NCBI RefSeq assembly: GCF_040939455.1
Contig: NC_134113.1
Coordinates: 12,138,501 to 12,202,500 of the forward strand
DNA from: Microcebus murinus
Lineage: Eukaryota; Chordata; Mammalia; Primates; Cheirogaleidae
DNA: 64,000 nt
Direction: 5' to 3'
Shown here: in pieces, positions 41,171 through 52,029 of the stretch
Numbering within the stretch: position 1 is the first letter of the stretch
Layout: every line of letters starts with the position of its first letter
The notes under the pieces: model-generated
What the model was told of the DNA's origin: nothing
The model's input: the letters and a program-made list of their open reading frames with translations, nothing else
Databases searched by the model: none
Program-made: the position numbers and the translations under genes

Positions 41171-42609
41171 GCAGGAGACTGGGAAGGCGGCTCTTGCTAC
41201 TATGTGGGGGTGGGCTGCCGGGGCTCGGAGGGGCTGAGGGCTGCTGTGGCATGCAGTCACGCCACCAAGGGCAGACTCCAAGGGGGCAGGATGGCAACGG
41301 CATGAGAGACACCGTCCTGCTGCTGTTCGACTGCAGCTGAGGGAGCTGGAGCAGGACAGCCAGGCTGAGGGTCGGAGGGGCCGGAACCAGCCTGCAGGTG
41401 GGCGGCGGCGGCTCCCAGGGCTGACAGAGAGCAGAACGCGCAGTCCCTCCGAGGCGGTGCCAAGGCCTGAGAGCGCCCATTGGCTGGAGGCCTGCCAGGG
41501 CTGCTGGCCGGGACGCCGGAGCCGCCCAGGTGCCGGCCTCCCGGGTCATCGCACAGGATGACGGAGCTGCCGGGCCGCGATTCCAGCCTCGCTCAGGCCG
41601 GCTGCATTGGCCACCTAATCCTCCCCGACCTCTCTCCCTTCCATCAATCTCCTGTCCTGTTTCCCCTTGATAAATTTAATGAGGTCCTTGGAGGCTGGGT
41701 ATTCTTCCCCTATTTTATTTGCACCTGCTGCCTAGCCTCGGTTGAACCAGCACGGCCGCAGGAAGCCTCCCCACATTCCTCTGCTGAGGGTGACCCTGCC
41801 GTGCACAGCTACAGCCCTTGCGACAGTCGTCCCTTTTCCTGTGCGCTGATTGACTGCTGTCCATCTGTCCTGCTCGAGGATACGCTCCAGGAGGCTGTCT
41901 GTCGTTCTGGGGGGCGAGCTGGGGGCCCACATGGTCGCCTCTACCCCAGCCAGTCCCAGACACACAGTAGCCCGGTCGATGTGAGGCCCCGCCCCCAGGT
42001 GTTCCCGAGTCCCGCCTCTGGGATCAGGACCCTCAGGTTGCCGGTCGGGGAGCCCAAGACCCCTTTCCTGAGCTTCCCAAGTCGCCCAGCCCCTGGCCAG
42101 GACGGATCTGGTGCAGCAGCTGCGGCTGGCGGCTGTCATCCCTCCTCTGCTGGCCTGTTCTGTGGGCGGCTCTTCATCAGACTCTCGGACCCCGAGGAGA
42201 TCACAGCGGCGTCTGCCACCCACCGGCAGCGCGCCCCGCCACGGCGCAGCGCTCTGGGGTGATGTCGTTTGGGTTTTTTGTTCTGACCTGACGTCAGGTT
42301 CAGGGTCTCATCTCTGGCACTTTTCAGCAAGTGAGTATGAAAGGCCTCGCCACAGGCAGAGGATGGCAAGAAATTGTTCAGGCAACGACCCGCAGGTCTC
42401 TGCGCGCCCGGGCCACCAGGTAGGGAGGAAGAAGAGCTGGAAAGGGCGGGAACATCAAACCTTTTTGGAGCATTAAGGCCAGGAGGGATTTTGGGGTCTG
42501 ATTCAAGTCCCCTGCTTTACAACTGGGGAAACCTCGGCTGTGAGACAGTGAGAGATCCAGAACCCAACCACCCAGCTACGCCGCCCCGGATTCCTGACCC
42601 ACAGATACG
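41171..42609. other. Intergenic GC-rich, no gene accepted
   Basis: A 260-codon frame (41480-42262, +) is open but unrecognised; see rejected items. MIR-like remnants lie near 42500-42560. Confidence 0.5.
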
Positions 42610-42690
42610 CGCGAGAGAATGAAGCTTCACTGTTGTTGCAAGCCACTGAGTTTGGGGGCGATTTGTTCGGTAGCAATAGGTGACTAATTT
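42610..42690 (+). mobile_element. MLT1/MST-type LTR 3' fragment
   Basis: 'cactgttgttgcaagccactgagtttgggggcgatttgttcggtagcaataggtgactaattt' matches the MaLR LTR terminus. Confidence 0.7.
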
Positions 42691-43029
42691 AATCGCGGCC
42701 TTATCCTGCCAAGTGTGGCTTCCAGCGCCTTTGGCTGCTTCTCAAACTCCATTGATCCCCAAAGAATGGAGATGTCCCAGTGGCTTCGGGGAAGGACGTC
42801 ATCCCACGTAGACGAACACGCTGGGCCAGGGCATTCGGAGGCGATAATGAGATAACGCAGACGAAGGTCGGGCTGGGGAGAGGGGCCCAGACCTGGGAGT
42901 GAAGCCGCAGGCGGGGTCTGGCCTCTGCCGCTCGCCGGCCACACGACCGTGACGGTGACTCAGCCTGCCTGCGCCTCAGCCCCTCGTGCGTCTAATCCTT
43001 TGCTGACAGCATCACTACGAGGCTGACAA
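42691..43029. other. Intergenic, no gene
   Basis: No gene or repeat recognised; 'agacctgggagtgaagccgcaggcggggtctgg' may be MIR-derived. Confidence 0.45.
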
Positions 43030-43515
43030 TCTGCTACCCCAACAGCAGCCAGAAGGAGCTTGTTAAACTGCAAATCCGATCATGTCACTCCGGTGCTTGA
43101 AATGTGTCGGTGGCGCCGCATTGCCTGGATGAAGGCGACAGGCCCAGCTGGCCGGCACCTCCCCCTGCCCAGCTGGGCTGCGCTGCCCCCACCCCTCCCG
43201 CAGCCCCGCTCCCAGCTGTTCCCCACGTGGCCTGTGCTTGGGTTGCTTGAAGGCGCCACTCTCCACCCGGCACGTGGTCCCTCCCGCCTGCTGGCTGCCC
43301 CACCCCCTCCAGGCCTCACCTCGAATTCGGAGCCGCCCCAGGTGCTCAGGTGGCTCTCACGCCCTGGGCGTCGCTCGCAGCGACAGGCAGGTTTGCATCC
43401 ACGGGTGTCTGCCTCCCTACAGGTCACCGAGTGCCGAGAGGGCCGGGCCCCAGGGCCAGCGCAGGCAGGTGCAGGCACAGGCGTGCTTGTGTGCGGTGGA
43501 TGAATGAACAAACAA
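43030..43515 (+). repeat. L2 LINE
   Basis: 'acagcagccagaaggagcttgttaaactgcaaatccgatcatgtcactccggtgcttgaaatgtgtcggtggc' is the forward L2 segment, with a degenerate end 'gtggatgaatgaacaaac'. Confidence 0.8.
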
Positions 43516-43635
43516 CAGTGCCTCGCGCTGTGCAAATATTTGTTCTCGTCCGCTCCCCCCTGCCCTGCGTTCACGCCAGCGTTAGCAGCTCCGTGGGGAC
43601 TCAGGACGCAGGCAAATGCTTACAGGCTTCTATGG

Positions 43636-43790
43636 GTTCTTAACTTGGGCTGAGCATTGGAACTACCTGTAGAGTTTTCCAAAGAAACTGATGCCTGCGT
43701 CCTACCCTCAGAGATCCTGGTACAGACTCGGGGTGCGCTGGACATCAGGATGGCTGAACTTCTCCAGGCCGACCCTCAGGTCACTGCCCG
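43636..43790. mobile_element. hAT-Charlie MITE (MER5-like)
   Basis: 'ggttcttaacttgggctgagcattggaactacctgtagagttttccaaagaaactgatgcctgcgtcctaccc', MER5A-like. Confidence 0.75.
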
Positions 43791-43869
43791 GGGCAGCAGG
43801 GAGACCGGGCCTGGCAGAGCCGTCTCCACTGAAGACTGCAGACCATTCCCATCCAGGGCTCTGGGCCCT

Positions 43870-44095
43870 GGACAATGAGAGTGAAGTGCCAGACACTGCT
43901 GCAAGGACTCTCTTGGATCAACTCACGAAGAGGATAGTGTTGTTATCCCATTCCCTAGATGGGGAGACTGAGGCATGGGGCTATCGAGTAACTTGCACAT
44001 AGTTACCCAGCCACTAGGTGGCAGAGCCAGGATTTGAATGCAGGTGGTCTAGCCTCAGGGTACAGGTGCTCTGCCATCACCCCACATTGCCAGGG
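43870..44095 (-). repeat. MIR SINE
   Basis: 'gatggggagactgaggcatggggctatcgagtaacttgcacatagttacccagccactaggtggcagagccaggatttgaatgcagg', full core. Confidence 0.9.
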
Positions 44096-44099
44096 ACCG

Positions 44100-44860
44100 T
44101 GGAGAGGTACCCACTCACTGTCCTCATCCTAGCGATTGTTTCCCACCCCCTGAGGGGCTGGCGGGGGTGGGGCTGCTGCCCATCTGTCCTTTTCTGAAAG
44201 GACGTGCCTCGAGCCACCAGCAGAGGGGAGATGAGACAGGCTCAGGCTGACCCATTCCGGGCTAGGCTTCTTGGACGTCCAGAGCCTTTCCCTGGTGATA
44301 CAGCCCATTGTCAGCCGTAGGAAGAGACAGGTCGCTATGGAAACCTCGGGAACTCCACGGACGTGCAACCGGCTGGCTTCAAGGAAACCTTTTCATGGTT
44401 CCGTTTGGGACGGTGCTGCGAGGCAGCCAGGGGTCTCCAGGTAATTGGGTCCCCTGTTTGGACATGATGTCAGGATAACTCCCAGTGCTCCGCAGCGGTT
44501 GGGTGCAGCCTCCTCCTGGCCCGCTGTGCACACGGAGACACCCTTCCAGCCTCCCGTGGGAGGTGTGTTGGTGGGGGAGGTCTGCGGCTGATTGACATGT
44601 GGGGTTGAGTCTTTAATTAAAGCTTGCCGCGTGTGCCAATCAGAAGACAAGAAAGTTCAACTCGAAGCCAGGGTCTTTATCCTGAGCATGATTTCAAGAG
44701 CCCTTCCCATGAGGGGGAGTGTGACCTTGCCTAGTAGCTGTGCCGAGACCTTTCTGAGGCTTTTCCAATCTGTTTCTGAGCCCTGCATCTGACAGCGTGG
44801 CGTCAGCCTGCAGACCTGGCCACGGGACCACACACTGACAGCCAGCACTGGGCTGACCTT
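44100..44860. other. Repeat-free block, candidate regulatory DNA
   Basis: No repeat or gene recognised across about 750 bp. It contains the perfect 12-bp palindrome CTTTAATTAAAG (44611-44622) with 'ctgattgacatg' nearby, motifs typical of homeodomain binding. Speculative. Confidence 0.3.
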
Positions 44861-44876
44861 TAATGATTGCCAGATC

Positions 44877-45047
44877 TGTGGCTCTCACCCCTGGTGTCCT
44901 GTTGGAATCACCAGGGCAGCTTTTTAAAAATATCCCTGTCTGGGCCTCAGCCTTGTCTAATTAAATAAAATCTCTGAGTGGCACCCAGGCCAGGGGGCTT
45001 CGCAGAAACTCTGCCTGTGGTTTCGATGTGCAGCCAGGGCTGAGGAC
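44877..45047. mobile_element. MER5A-type hAT MITE
   Basis: 'gtggctctcacccctggtgtcctgttggaatcaccagggcagctttttaaaaatatc' to 'gatgtgcagccagggctgagga', nearly end to end. Confidence 0.85.
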
Positions 45048-45379
45048 AAATGCAACCCCCTCTTTGTACAGAGGGGGAAACTGAGGGCTCCTTGCGAGGG
45101 CAGGGAGATGTGGGGGTGCTGCAGATACGATGAACACGCCAAGAGGCCTCTGAGTTCCTTGGATTTGCCATTTTTTCTCAAGCAGCTTCATTGCTAGAAA
45201 TCACATCTCCCAGCTATAAACCCCAGGGATTTGGTTTCCGTCCCATGTCGTTATGATCTAAAAAAATAACAAAAGATATCAAAACAAAAGTTTGTGCTGA
45301 GGAAGTGAAGTCGCTTGAACTCGGGGGAGGAGAATAATGTGTCTACCTTCCTCCTCCTCCTCACTTGTTCTTGGCAGAG

Positions 45380-45760
45380 TGTGTGGGCGTGCCTGTGCCT
45401 GCCGTGCCTACGCATGCATGTTGTGTGTGCTTATGTGCATGCGTGTGCAAGCATCTGCATGCCTATGCATGTGCTTATGTGGCTGTAAAGGCACGCATGT
45501 GCCTCTGTGCATGTATGGCGTTGTGCAGTTCTCTGTGTGCATTGTGTGCATGTACGGATATGTGATGATAGAATGTGCATGTGTGGGTGCATACATGTAC
45601 ACGTGAATGCATGTGGCACATGCCCGTCAGCGTGCGTATGTGTGTGTATGTGCACTCATGGGTACATGTGCAAATGCACGTGCCTATGTGAGCATGCACG
45701 CACGTGCATTTGTGCACATGATGTGTTCGTGTATGTATGTGCATGCCTGTTAGGTGGCAT
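45380..45760. repeat. CATG/TGTG-rich low-complexity DNA
   Basis: Long alternating purine-pyrimidine sequence (gcatgtgtgtgcttatgtgcatgcgtgtgcaagc and similar). It resembles the minisatellite at 40500 in composition but has no fixed period. Confidence 0.85.
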
Positions 45761-45769
45761 GGGACATTA

Positions 45770-46680
45770 GATGACTTAAAGGCTGCATTGGGGAGTAGGG
45801 GAAGATTGGAAAGCCCAGGAAATCCTTGGCACTCAAGGATTTAACACACAGTTCTGGGTCATTTCCAATAACCCAAAGGTCTGTGGCTGGTAATAATTTA
45901 TAATTTCGCCAGGGCAAAACCATCGGTGTGGAGCAGAGCTAGCCAGTGAGCCTCCATGGCCACCCCGCAGTGAACGCGAAATGGCTGGAAAGAATTCCAA
46001 TTACCAGTGCTAATAATGGAAAGAAAGATGAAGACATCTGAGAACTTAATGGCTTTTAGTCTGAAAACTACAAGCAGGGAGTGGATTAGAGAGTGGAGAG
46101 TTGAACTTGGCCCTGGCTTGAATCTTTGGCTCCACGCGAGCCCACCATATGCTGTTCGCAGTGGAAGCCAGGGGCGGCGATTCTGCACACAGCCCGGAGC
46201 CCTGGAGCCCGGGCACAGAGCAGCACAGGCCAGGCTGCCGAGTGTCGGAACATGTGTCATTCGCCGTGGAAGTGGCTTTGGTCTGGTCTCCACAGTCATT
46301 AAACGCCCAAGACAGTAGCTTAACATTCCAGTTGCACTTTGCTCCTTTTTAGAGGGCTAGTTTATGCCGGAGACAGGATTTCCTGGCGTGAGATTCTCGA
46401 CGATCTCGTCTTATTTTGTGTGAATGTCAAGGGCCCCTGGTAATCATAAGTATCGGAACAGACTGGGGGCAGTTGGGTGGAGTCAAACTTAGAAACGTAT
46501 GAAAATTATTAATAATAATATTTTAATGACTCATCTCTATTGAAAGCTGACGATACATCATTTGCTGGCCTAAGAGCTTTTATACTAACTATAATTGCGC
46601 TTAGATTAAGTAGAATAATATGATTCCTGACCTCCAGAAGTGCTTCCTGGTAAAATTCTACAAAGCCTTAAGAGGCAGCT
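45770..46680. other. Repeat-free AT-rich block, candidate conserved element
   Basis: About 900 bp mostly without identifiable repeats. It holds 'ggtaataatttataatttcgcc' (near 45889) and 'gaattccaattaccagtgctaataatgg' (near 45992). A MIR-like patch lies near 46510-46570. The clearest enhancer-like composition in the intergenic interval, but this is inference. Confidence 0.35.
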
Positions 46681-46689
46681 AAAATTATT

Positions 46690-46960
46690 ACTTCCTCTGA
46701 GAAACGTTTTCTAGCCATGCTAGCAATTACGCCCCTAAATTGCAGTGCCTTTCTGTCCCTCCTCCACCCCCCAGATTCCCTGAGGACCTCATTCGTCTGT
46801 CCCCAGCCCCCGGGGCCGCCGGCACAGGGAGAGCTCTGTCTTTGTGAAGCGAATATTAAATGTCACACGGGATTCTTCCTTTTATATGTCCCTGTGAGTT
46901 CCACTCCCCACCTCCCTGGACTGCAGCCTTCGTCTCTGCTCATTTCTCATTTAGGATAAA
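46690..46960 (+). repeat. Degenerate L2 LINE
   Basis: 'tacttcctctgagaaacgttttctagcc' to 'atattaaatgtcacacgggattcttcc', in the order of the forward L2 3' region. Confidence 0.4.
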
Positions 46961-47549
46961 ACTGCTGTGGGCTTTTCTACTCCAGGTTTAATTTCTTGTA
47001 AAAACATTAGAGAGCCGAGTTCTCTCTTGGGGACCCGCCTCTGTCCCCAGCAGGCAGCGCAGCAGGAAGCCAGTGGCCTTGGCAGGCGGGACAAAGGCTT
47101 CCCTGAGGCTCAGGCTGGGCCCAGTCCCAGGCACAGCCCCTCCCGCCTTCTCCGGGGAGGTCACCGTCCCTCCTGATGGCCACCCCTCCACCTGCGCCCT
47201 GGGCCCCAGCCCTCTGCCCACACCGCCAGGGACCCCTCTGCAGCAGTCGTCCCTTCCTTCTGCCCTTGTCACCCTCCTCCTTCTCTTCTGCGTCTTTCTT
47301 GGCAGCATTCCAGTGAGTTCAAGTCTCTCTGTCTCAAAGAACGATGATAATGCAGCCAGTGATCCTTCTGGAACCCTCGCCCCCCTCTAGTTTGCCCCAT
47401 GTTTCTCTTCTGTTTTCACAGCTGTGCTTATTTAAACTCAGAAAGAGAGAAAAGGATGTTCCCGGCGTTTGCACGGCGCCCCCCCCCTTATAATGCGATG
47501 CAACCTGTCTCCATGACCTTGGCTCTGAGTCTCCAGTGACCTTCGTGTC
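46961..47549. other. Intergenic, no gene
   Basis: C-rich sequence, possibly a degenerate L2 internal part. A short C run at about 47479-47487. No gene recognised. Confidence 0.45.
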
Positions 47550-48240
47550 GCTAGCCCAGTAGATACCCCTCAGCCCCCTTCTTGGCAGCTTTTGACACCA
47601 GGGAGCATTTATTTCCTGTTCCCTCACCTTCCAAGACAGTCTGGTTTTCTGCCTGCTCCTTCTTTTTACCGCCTTGAACTTCCCCTGCCTGCCGTTCCCT
47701 AAACCGTGGTGTTCCTCCGGCCCCCTCCTCACCGTGTGGTCTGGTCGACACTGTCTCCAGGGCTGCCAGCCCCAGATCTGCCGCTGTGGTCAGCCTTCTC
47801 TCCCAAGCTCCAGACCTCACGGGCAGGCTCCTAATAGTCAATTGCGCTTGAAGCTCGCACGAGTGCCGCCAACGCCACCCAGTGCCAACGCAACTGTCTT
47901 CTCCCTCTTGTCGCCCACCACGCCAGGCCTTCCAGGACACACCCCTTCTCCTGGGGCCCCCACTGGGTGGCGGGCACCACTGTCCACCAGCTGCGCACAT
48001 GGCCACGCCGAAGCCCACCTCTGCCTCCCCGCCCACACCCGGGAGATGCCAGGTCTTCCGTTCCACCCCCTGAATCTGCTGCTCACCATCCTCATGCCGG
48101 GTCTCCAGAGAGGCTCTTCCGTGCCCCCAGCTCCCACCTGGATAACTGGAGTCCCCTCTGCCCTGCTCCCCTGCCTCCTTTCCTGCCCCTCCAACCCGCC
48201 CCCTGCAGCCAGACACCCAGAGGTGTATCTGACCATGCCT
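47550..48240 (+). repeat. L2 LINE, internal part
   Basis: 'tctgcctgctccttctttttaccgccttgaacttcccctgcctgccgttccc' through 'cacctggataactggagtcccctctgccctgctcccctgcctcctttcctgcccctcc' and 'cctgcagccagacac', matching the forward L2 series. Confidence 0.6.
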
Positions 48241-48264
48241 CTCTCCTCCCTCACCCACCCGCTC

Positions 48265-48640
48265 CTGACACATTTACCGAGGACCTATTGCGTGCCAGGC
48301 GCTGTGCTGTGCTGGGAGGACCTGCACTCAGTCCCCCGCAGTTCACATCCCCGCAGGAGGACACACTGCAAACAAACACATTCCACAAAGTCTAGTGGTG
48401 ATAAGTGTTATCCCGGAAGACACAGCAGGGAAGAAGGGGAGAGTGATGATGGATTAGAAGGGGAGATCTTAGACGTCCGGGAGGCTTCTCTGAGTAGGTG
48501 ACATCCGAGCAGAGAAGTGAACGGAGTGAGCCAGTGAGGCAGCAGAATCCCAGGGAAGTATGGTCAAGGCAGAGAACGGCAAGGGCAAAGGCCATGCCCT
48601 CCCCCCCCCCCCCCCCCCCGTGGCCTGCAGCAAGTCCCAC
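48265..48640 (-). repeat. L2 LINE with embedded poly(C)
   Basis: 'tgacacatttaccgaggacctattgcgtgccaggcgctgtgctgtgctgggaggacc' then 'gacgtccgggaggcttctctgagtaggtgacatccgagcagagaagtgaacggagtgagcc' and 'gcaagggcaaaggcc'. It abuts an oppositely oriented L2. Confidence 0.8.
48601..48619. repeat. Poly(C) run, 19 bases
   Basis: Nineteen consecutive C after CCCT. Pure C runs this long are rare in primate DNA and length is error-prone in sequencing. Confidence 0.9.
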
Positions 48641-48649
48641 TGGCACAGA

Positions 48650-49220
48650 AATAATTATGGCTGGTGCTTGGTATGTGCCAGGCGCCACTCCAAACATCTT
48701 ACTAGTATCATTTCATTTAACCCTCAGAACCATCCAACGAGATGGTGGTGTTATTATTCCTATGAGGAAACTGAGTCATGGAGAAGACATGGGTAAGGCA
48801 AGGGTGATGACTGCCATAGGCAACAAATCTGAGATGCTAAAACTCCAAATCCTCAGGAATCAAGATAAACAACATCTTCATGTAATATTTTTAAAAGTAA
48901 AAATTAATGTGAAAAATCTACAATGGACTAAAATGTCAAAATTTTAAATAAAGACAGGATCAGTATTAAAGTCATGTCCAGCCTATGCTACTTAAACCAC
49001 AATTGACTTGGAGACCTGTAAGCCTAAGAAGAAATGCTTGTTGGGAGGCACTGAATTTTGGGGTGGTTTTGTTACACGGCATTCTTGCAGCAGTAGCTGA
49101 CAAATACAAAAAGTAATTTGCCTAAGGACCCTCCACTGGCAAATGGCGAAGCTGAGATTTGAACCCAGGCAGTCTCAGATCAGAGTCTATGTTATTGACA
49201 AGTGCAGTGCTCTGCCTCTG
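48650..49220 (-). repeat. MIR SINE interrupted by an insertion
   Basis: The first part is 48650-48804 ('gtatgtgccaggcgccactccaaacatcttactagtatcatttcatttaaccctcagaacc' to 'gaggaaactgagtcatggag'). The second is 49095-49220 ('agtaatttgcctaagg' to 'gctgagatttgaacccaggcagtctcagatcagagtct'). About 290 bp of AT-rich foreign sequence lies between, ending like a MaLR LTR ('ggaggcactgaattttggggtggttttgttacacggc'). Confidence 0.7.
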
Positions 49221-51005
49221 ATTGAGGGGCACATTAAGGTGTGTGCTCAGGCTACCTGGGTTGGTTCACTCCTTACACAGGATTCTAACTCGCTTTCCTG
49301 CTCAGTGATCAGCTTCCTGGAGGAGGCGGGGGGGCCCCTCTGGGAGCGCCAGTCCCCACGCCCCTTTTACCTAGTGGATGACCCCGGTCCTGGCGCCTTG
49401 ATTCTGGCTGGCGCTCTAAGAAGGCTGACATCAGATCTCAAAGCAAGACGCCAAACCAAGAGCAAAATGTTCCAAGTATATGAAACCAAGAACCAGCTAC
49501 TTGACCCTTGTACTTCTCACCTTTGTCAAAGACACACGGGAGTCAGCAGAGAGAGGATTTCTCCGGAAAGAGAATTGCTGGAGGGCCCAGAGAGCTGGCT
49601 GTGTGTCCCGGAGCTGGGGGGCTCTGTGGGCCACTATCTGCCCTCTGCCGAATAAATCTCCTGGGAGTCAGACTGGCTGGGTTGGATGCTAAAGACTCCA
49701 GTAAACGCAGATCCGCTCACTCTGTCAGAGTTGACACGGGTAGAGGATGTGAGTTTCATACGGACCAGGTGTGGGCTGACCAGGAAAGGAGGCTGGCGTG
49801 GGGGTGCCTTAGGCCCTGTCCGAGAGAGCATATCAGAGGGGCAAAGGGCCTCAGCACAGAGAATCGAAAGACGCCAGAAGAGTCCTTGGGCTGCAGGAGG
49901 ACCAGGCAGCCGACCCAACTACACCTGCGCGACACCCTGCGGGCGGGAGGTGCCTGGTGATGGCAGATGGTCTCCGAAGAATCCACAATTACCTGCGATT
50001 CTAAACGCCACCGTTAAACACCTGCCACGCTCCCAGCCCGACACCATCTTCCCACGGTGCTGCGGTAACGGAGCAAGGGGGACTTCCCGCTCTCCTGGCC
50101 TCCTCTCCCTCCAACCTCAAGAATGGAGGGGAGAGAAACCGGAAGTAGCTAAAGGGAAAGTGAGCCAGAAAGGTGAACCGCCCACCCTCCTCTTCCCTGG
50201 TCTCCAGCTTAGAAAGCCTGGTTTCCAGTAGACCACAGCTGGGGGAAGGAGGCAAAGTCTTTTCATCGAATAAAGACTAGAACTCCAGTTATCGCATGGG
50301 CCAGGGAATTTTGTTTGAGACTGTATTTGCCACGCAAAATGCATATGTTATATTCTGTTTCCTAAGTGAGAGGAGGAAAGCCATGGGACAGCCCAAGTGT
50401 CCGCCTAGAGACCGGGAGGGGAGTGGATTTGAATAAACACTCAGAGCCAACGTGGAGAAGCGGTGGGAGCCTAGGGCTGCGCTCTGGTTTCCTCTGCCGA
50501 GTGGGGCTGGTTTGAAGTCAGACTGTGTCCCCAGGCCAGGCCCGCTGCGCTGGGGTGGCCGGGGGGAGATGTTGGGCCGCCAGATCTCTCCTGCCTTTTC
50601 CATGGTAAGGAGTCACCACTGGGCATGGGGTCACCTAGCAAAGAGCTCCATCCCTCGGGACTTTGCATAGGTAGGTGGTGTCACGTGACCGAGCTCTTGC
50701 GTGTGGAAGTGATGTGTCCATGGTCCTGGGAATGGCAGGTGTGCGTCTCCCACACTCTCTCCCCTGCCCTCCAGCTGCACCCAAATGTCACCATGCAGAT
50801 GGTGGCAAGGTCCCAGAGATGGAGGGGCCCGAAGATGGGAGAAATCTGGGGGCCTGGAGGACCAGGTGGAGCAGAGTGGCTTTTCCATGAAGAAGTTGAG
50901 TTCTTCTCTGGCTACAGAGGCTCAGCCTCTCACCATGAGTGGCAGAGCACCCCACTCTCTGGGCTCCCTGAAGCACATTCAGACATTGCACCCCAACCTC
51001 AGCTG
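49221..51005. other. Intergenic, mostly unassigned
   Basis: No gene. An AT-rich repeat-free part at about 50240-50400 ('tgtttgagactgtatttgccacgcaaaatgcatatgttatattc') may be regulatory. The remainder is unassigned, with open frames of up to 181 codons and no recognised domain. Confidence 0.5.
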
Positions 51006-51009
51006 ACTC

Positions 51010-51240
51010 AGTTATGAAAGCCCTGGAGGCAACACATGCTTTGGAATCAGACGGGGATTCTGGTCCAACTCTGCCCCTTCCTGGCTGTGCAACCTCGGCC
51101 AAGTGACTTGACCTCTCTGATCTCCATTCCCTCTTACTAAAAAGGGATTCATAGCCCTTCCACATGGCTTTGCCACAGTGAGCCAAAGAGAGGATGCAGG
51201 TAAAAGGCCCAGCACAGTGCTTGGCACAGAGTAAGGTCTT
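51010..51240 (+). repeat. MIR SINE, full length
   Basis: 'tttggaatcagacggggattctggtccaactctgccccttcctggctgtgcaacctcggccaagtgacttgacctctctg' to 'cccagcacagtgcttggcacagagtaagg'. Confidence 0.92.
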
Positions 51241-52029
51241 CATGGAAGATCAGATCCTTCCCCTTCCCCTCCCCCACCGCCTCCCCCATTCCTGGCAGCT
51301 GCGCTCCCATCAGCCCCCACCAGGCCATGACGCAGACCGAAGTTTTTCTTTTGAGTAAGTGACAGGTTCAGGGAGGTGGAACAGAACAAGCACTTAGAGT
51401 TCACAGAGGGAATTCTGTGCACCCAGATGCCCCGGCTCCCTTCCTGGGGCCGGGGATTAGCCGGTTATCCTGGCTTGTGTCCAGTCTCACCGTGCGGCGA
51501 ATCTTCTGATTTTACCCTCCGTCCCAGGACTAGGACGACGTTTGCCGGGAAGTCTGTCTCCCCTGCGGGCCGGCCGTGGCTTTTAACCCCATTCCAGGGC
51601 GAGACTGGGATGCGGGGCGTGGGGGCTGCGGCCGGGCTGGGGCTGGAGCGAGCGTGTTCTGGCTAGCAACGATCGGAATGCTGCGGGCCGTGCGACAGGA
51701 ATATTAATTCCTCCTCCCAGAGAGCATCAGGCTGCGCAGGGCCGCCGGGGTGTGCCTGGTCCAGCCGCTCCCCCCCTCCCAGTTACCGACAGGACCTGTC
51801 CCCAGACCCGCACGGAGGGAGGGAATGGCCACAGCTGCCCAGGCTCCAAGAGGACACACGGGGGGTTGGGGGCTTGCTCCGTGCGCCTGCACCCCCCTCG
51901 TGCAGCCCTTCTCGTGCTCGGGGCCCACGACGCAGAATGGAGCATCACCTGCACGGTCCATGCTCACAAACACCAGGACCTAGACAGCGTCCGAGGGACT
52001 TGCCTCCCACACTGACCTTCTGTGGCCGG
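51241..52029. other. Intergenic GC-rich, no gene
   Basis: C-rich patch at 51255-51290, then unique GC-rich DNA leading into the VNTR. No gene recognised. Confidence 0.5.

Noticed and set aside
41480..42262. 260-codon open frame on +
   Set aside because: No recognisable domain, Pro/Ser/Arg-rich composition of GC-rich noncoding DNA, competing frames on the other strand, no splice or promoter context.
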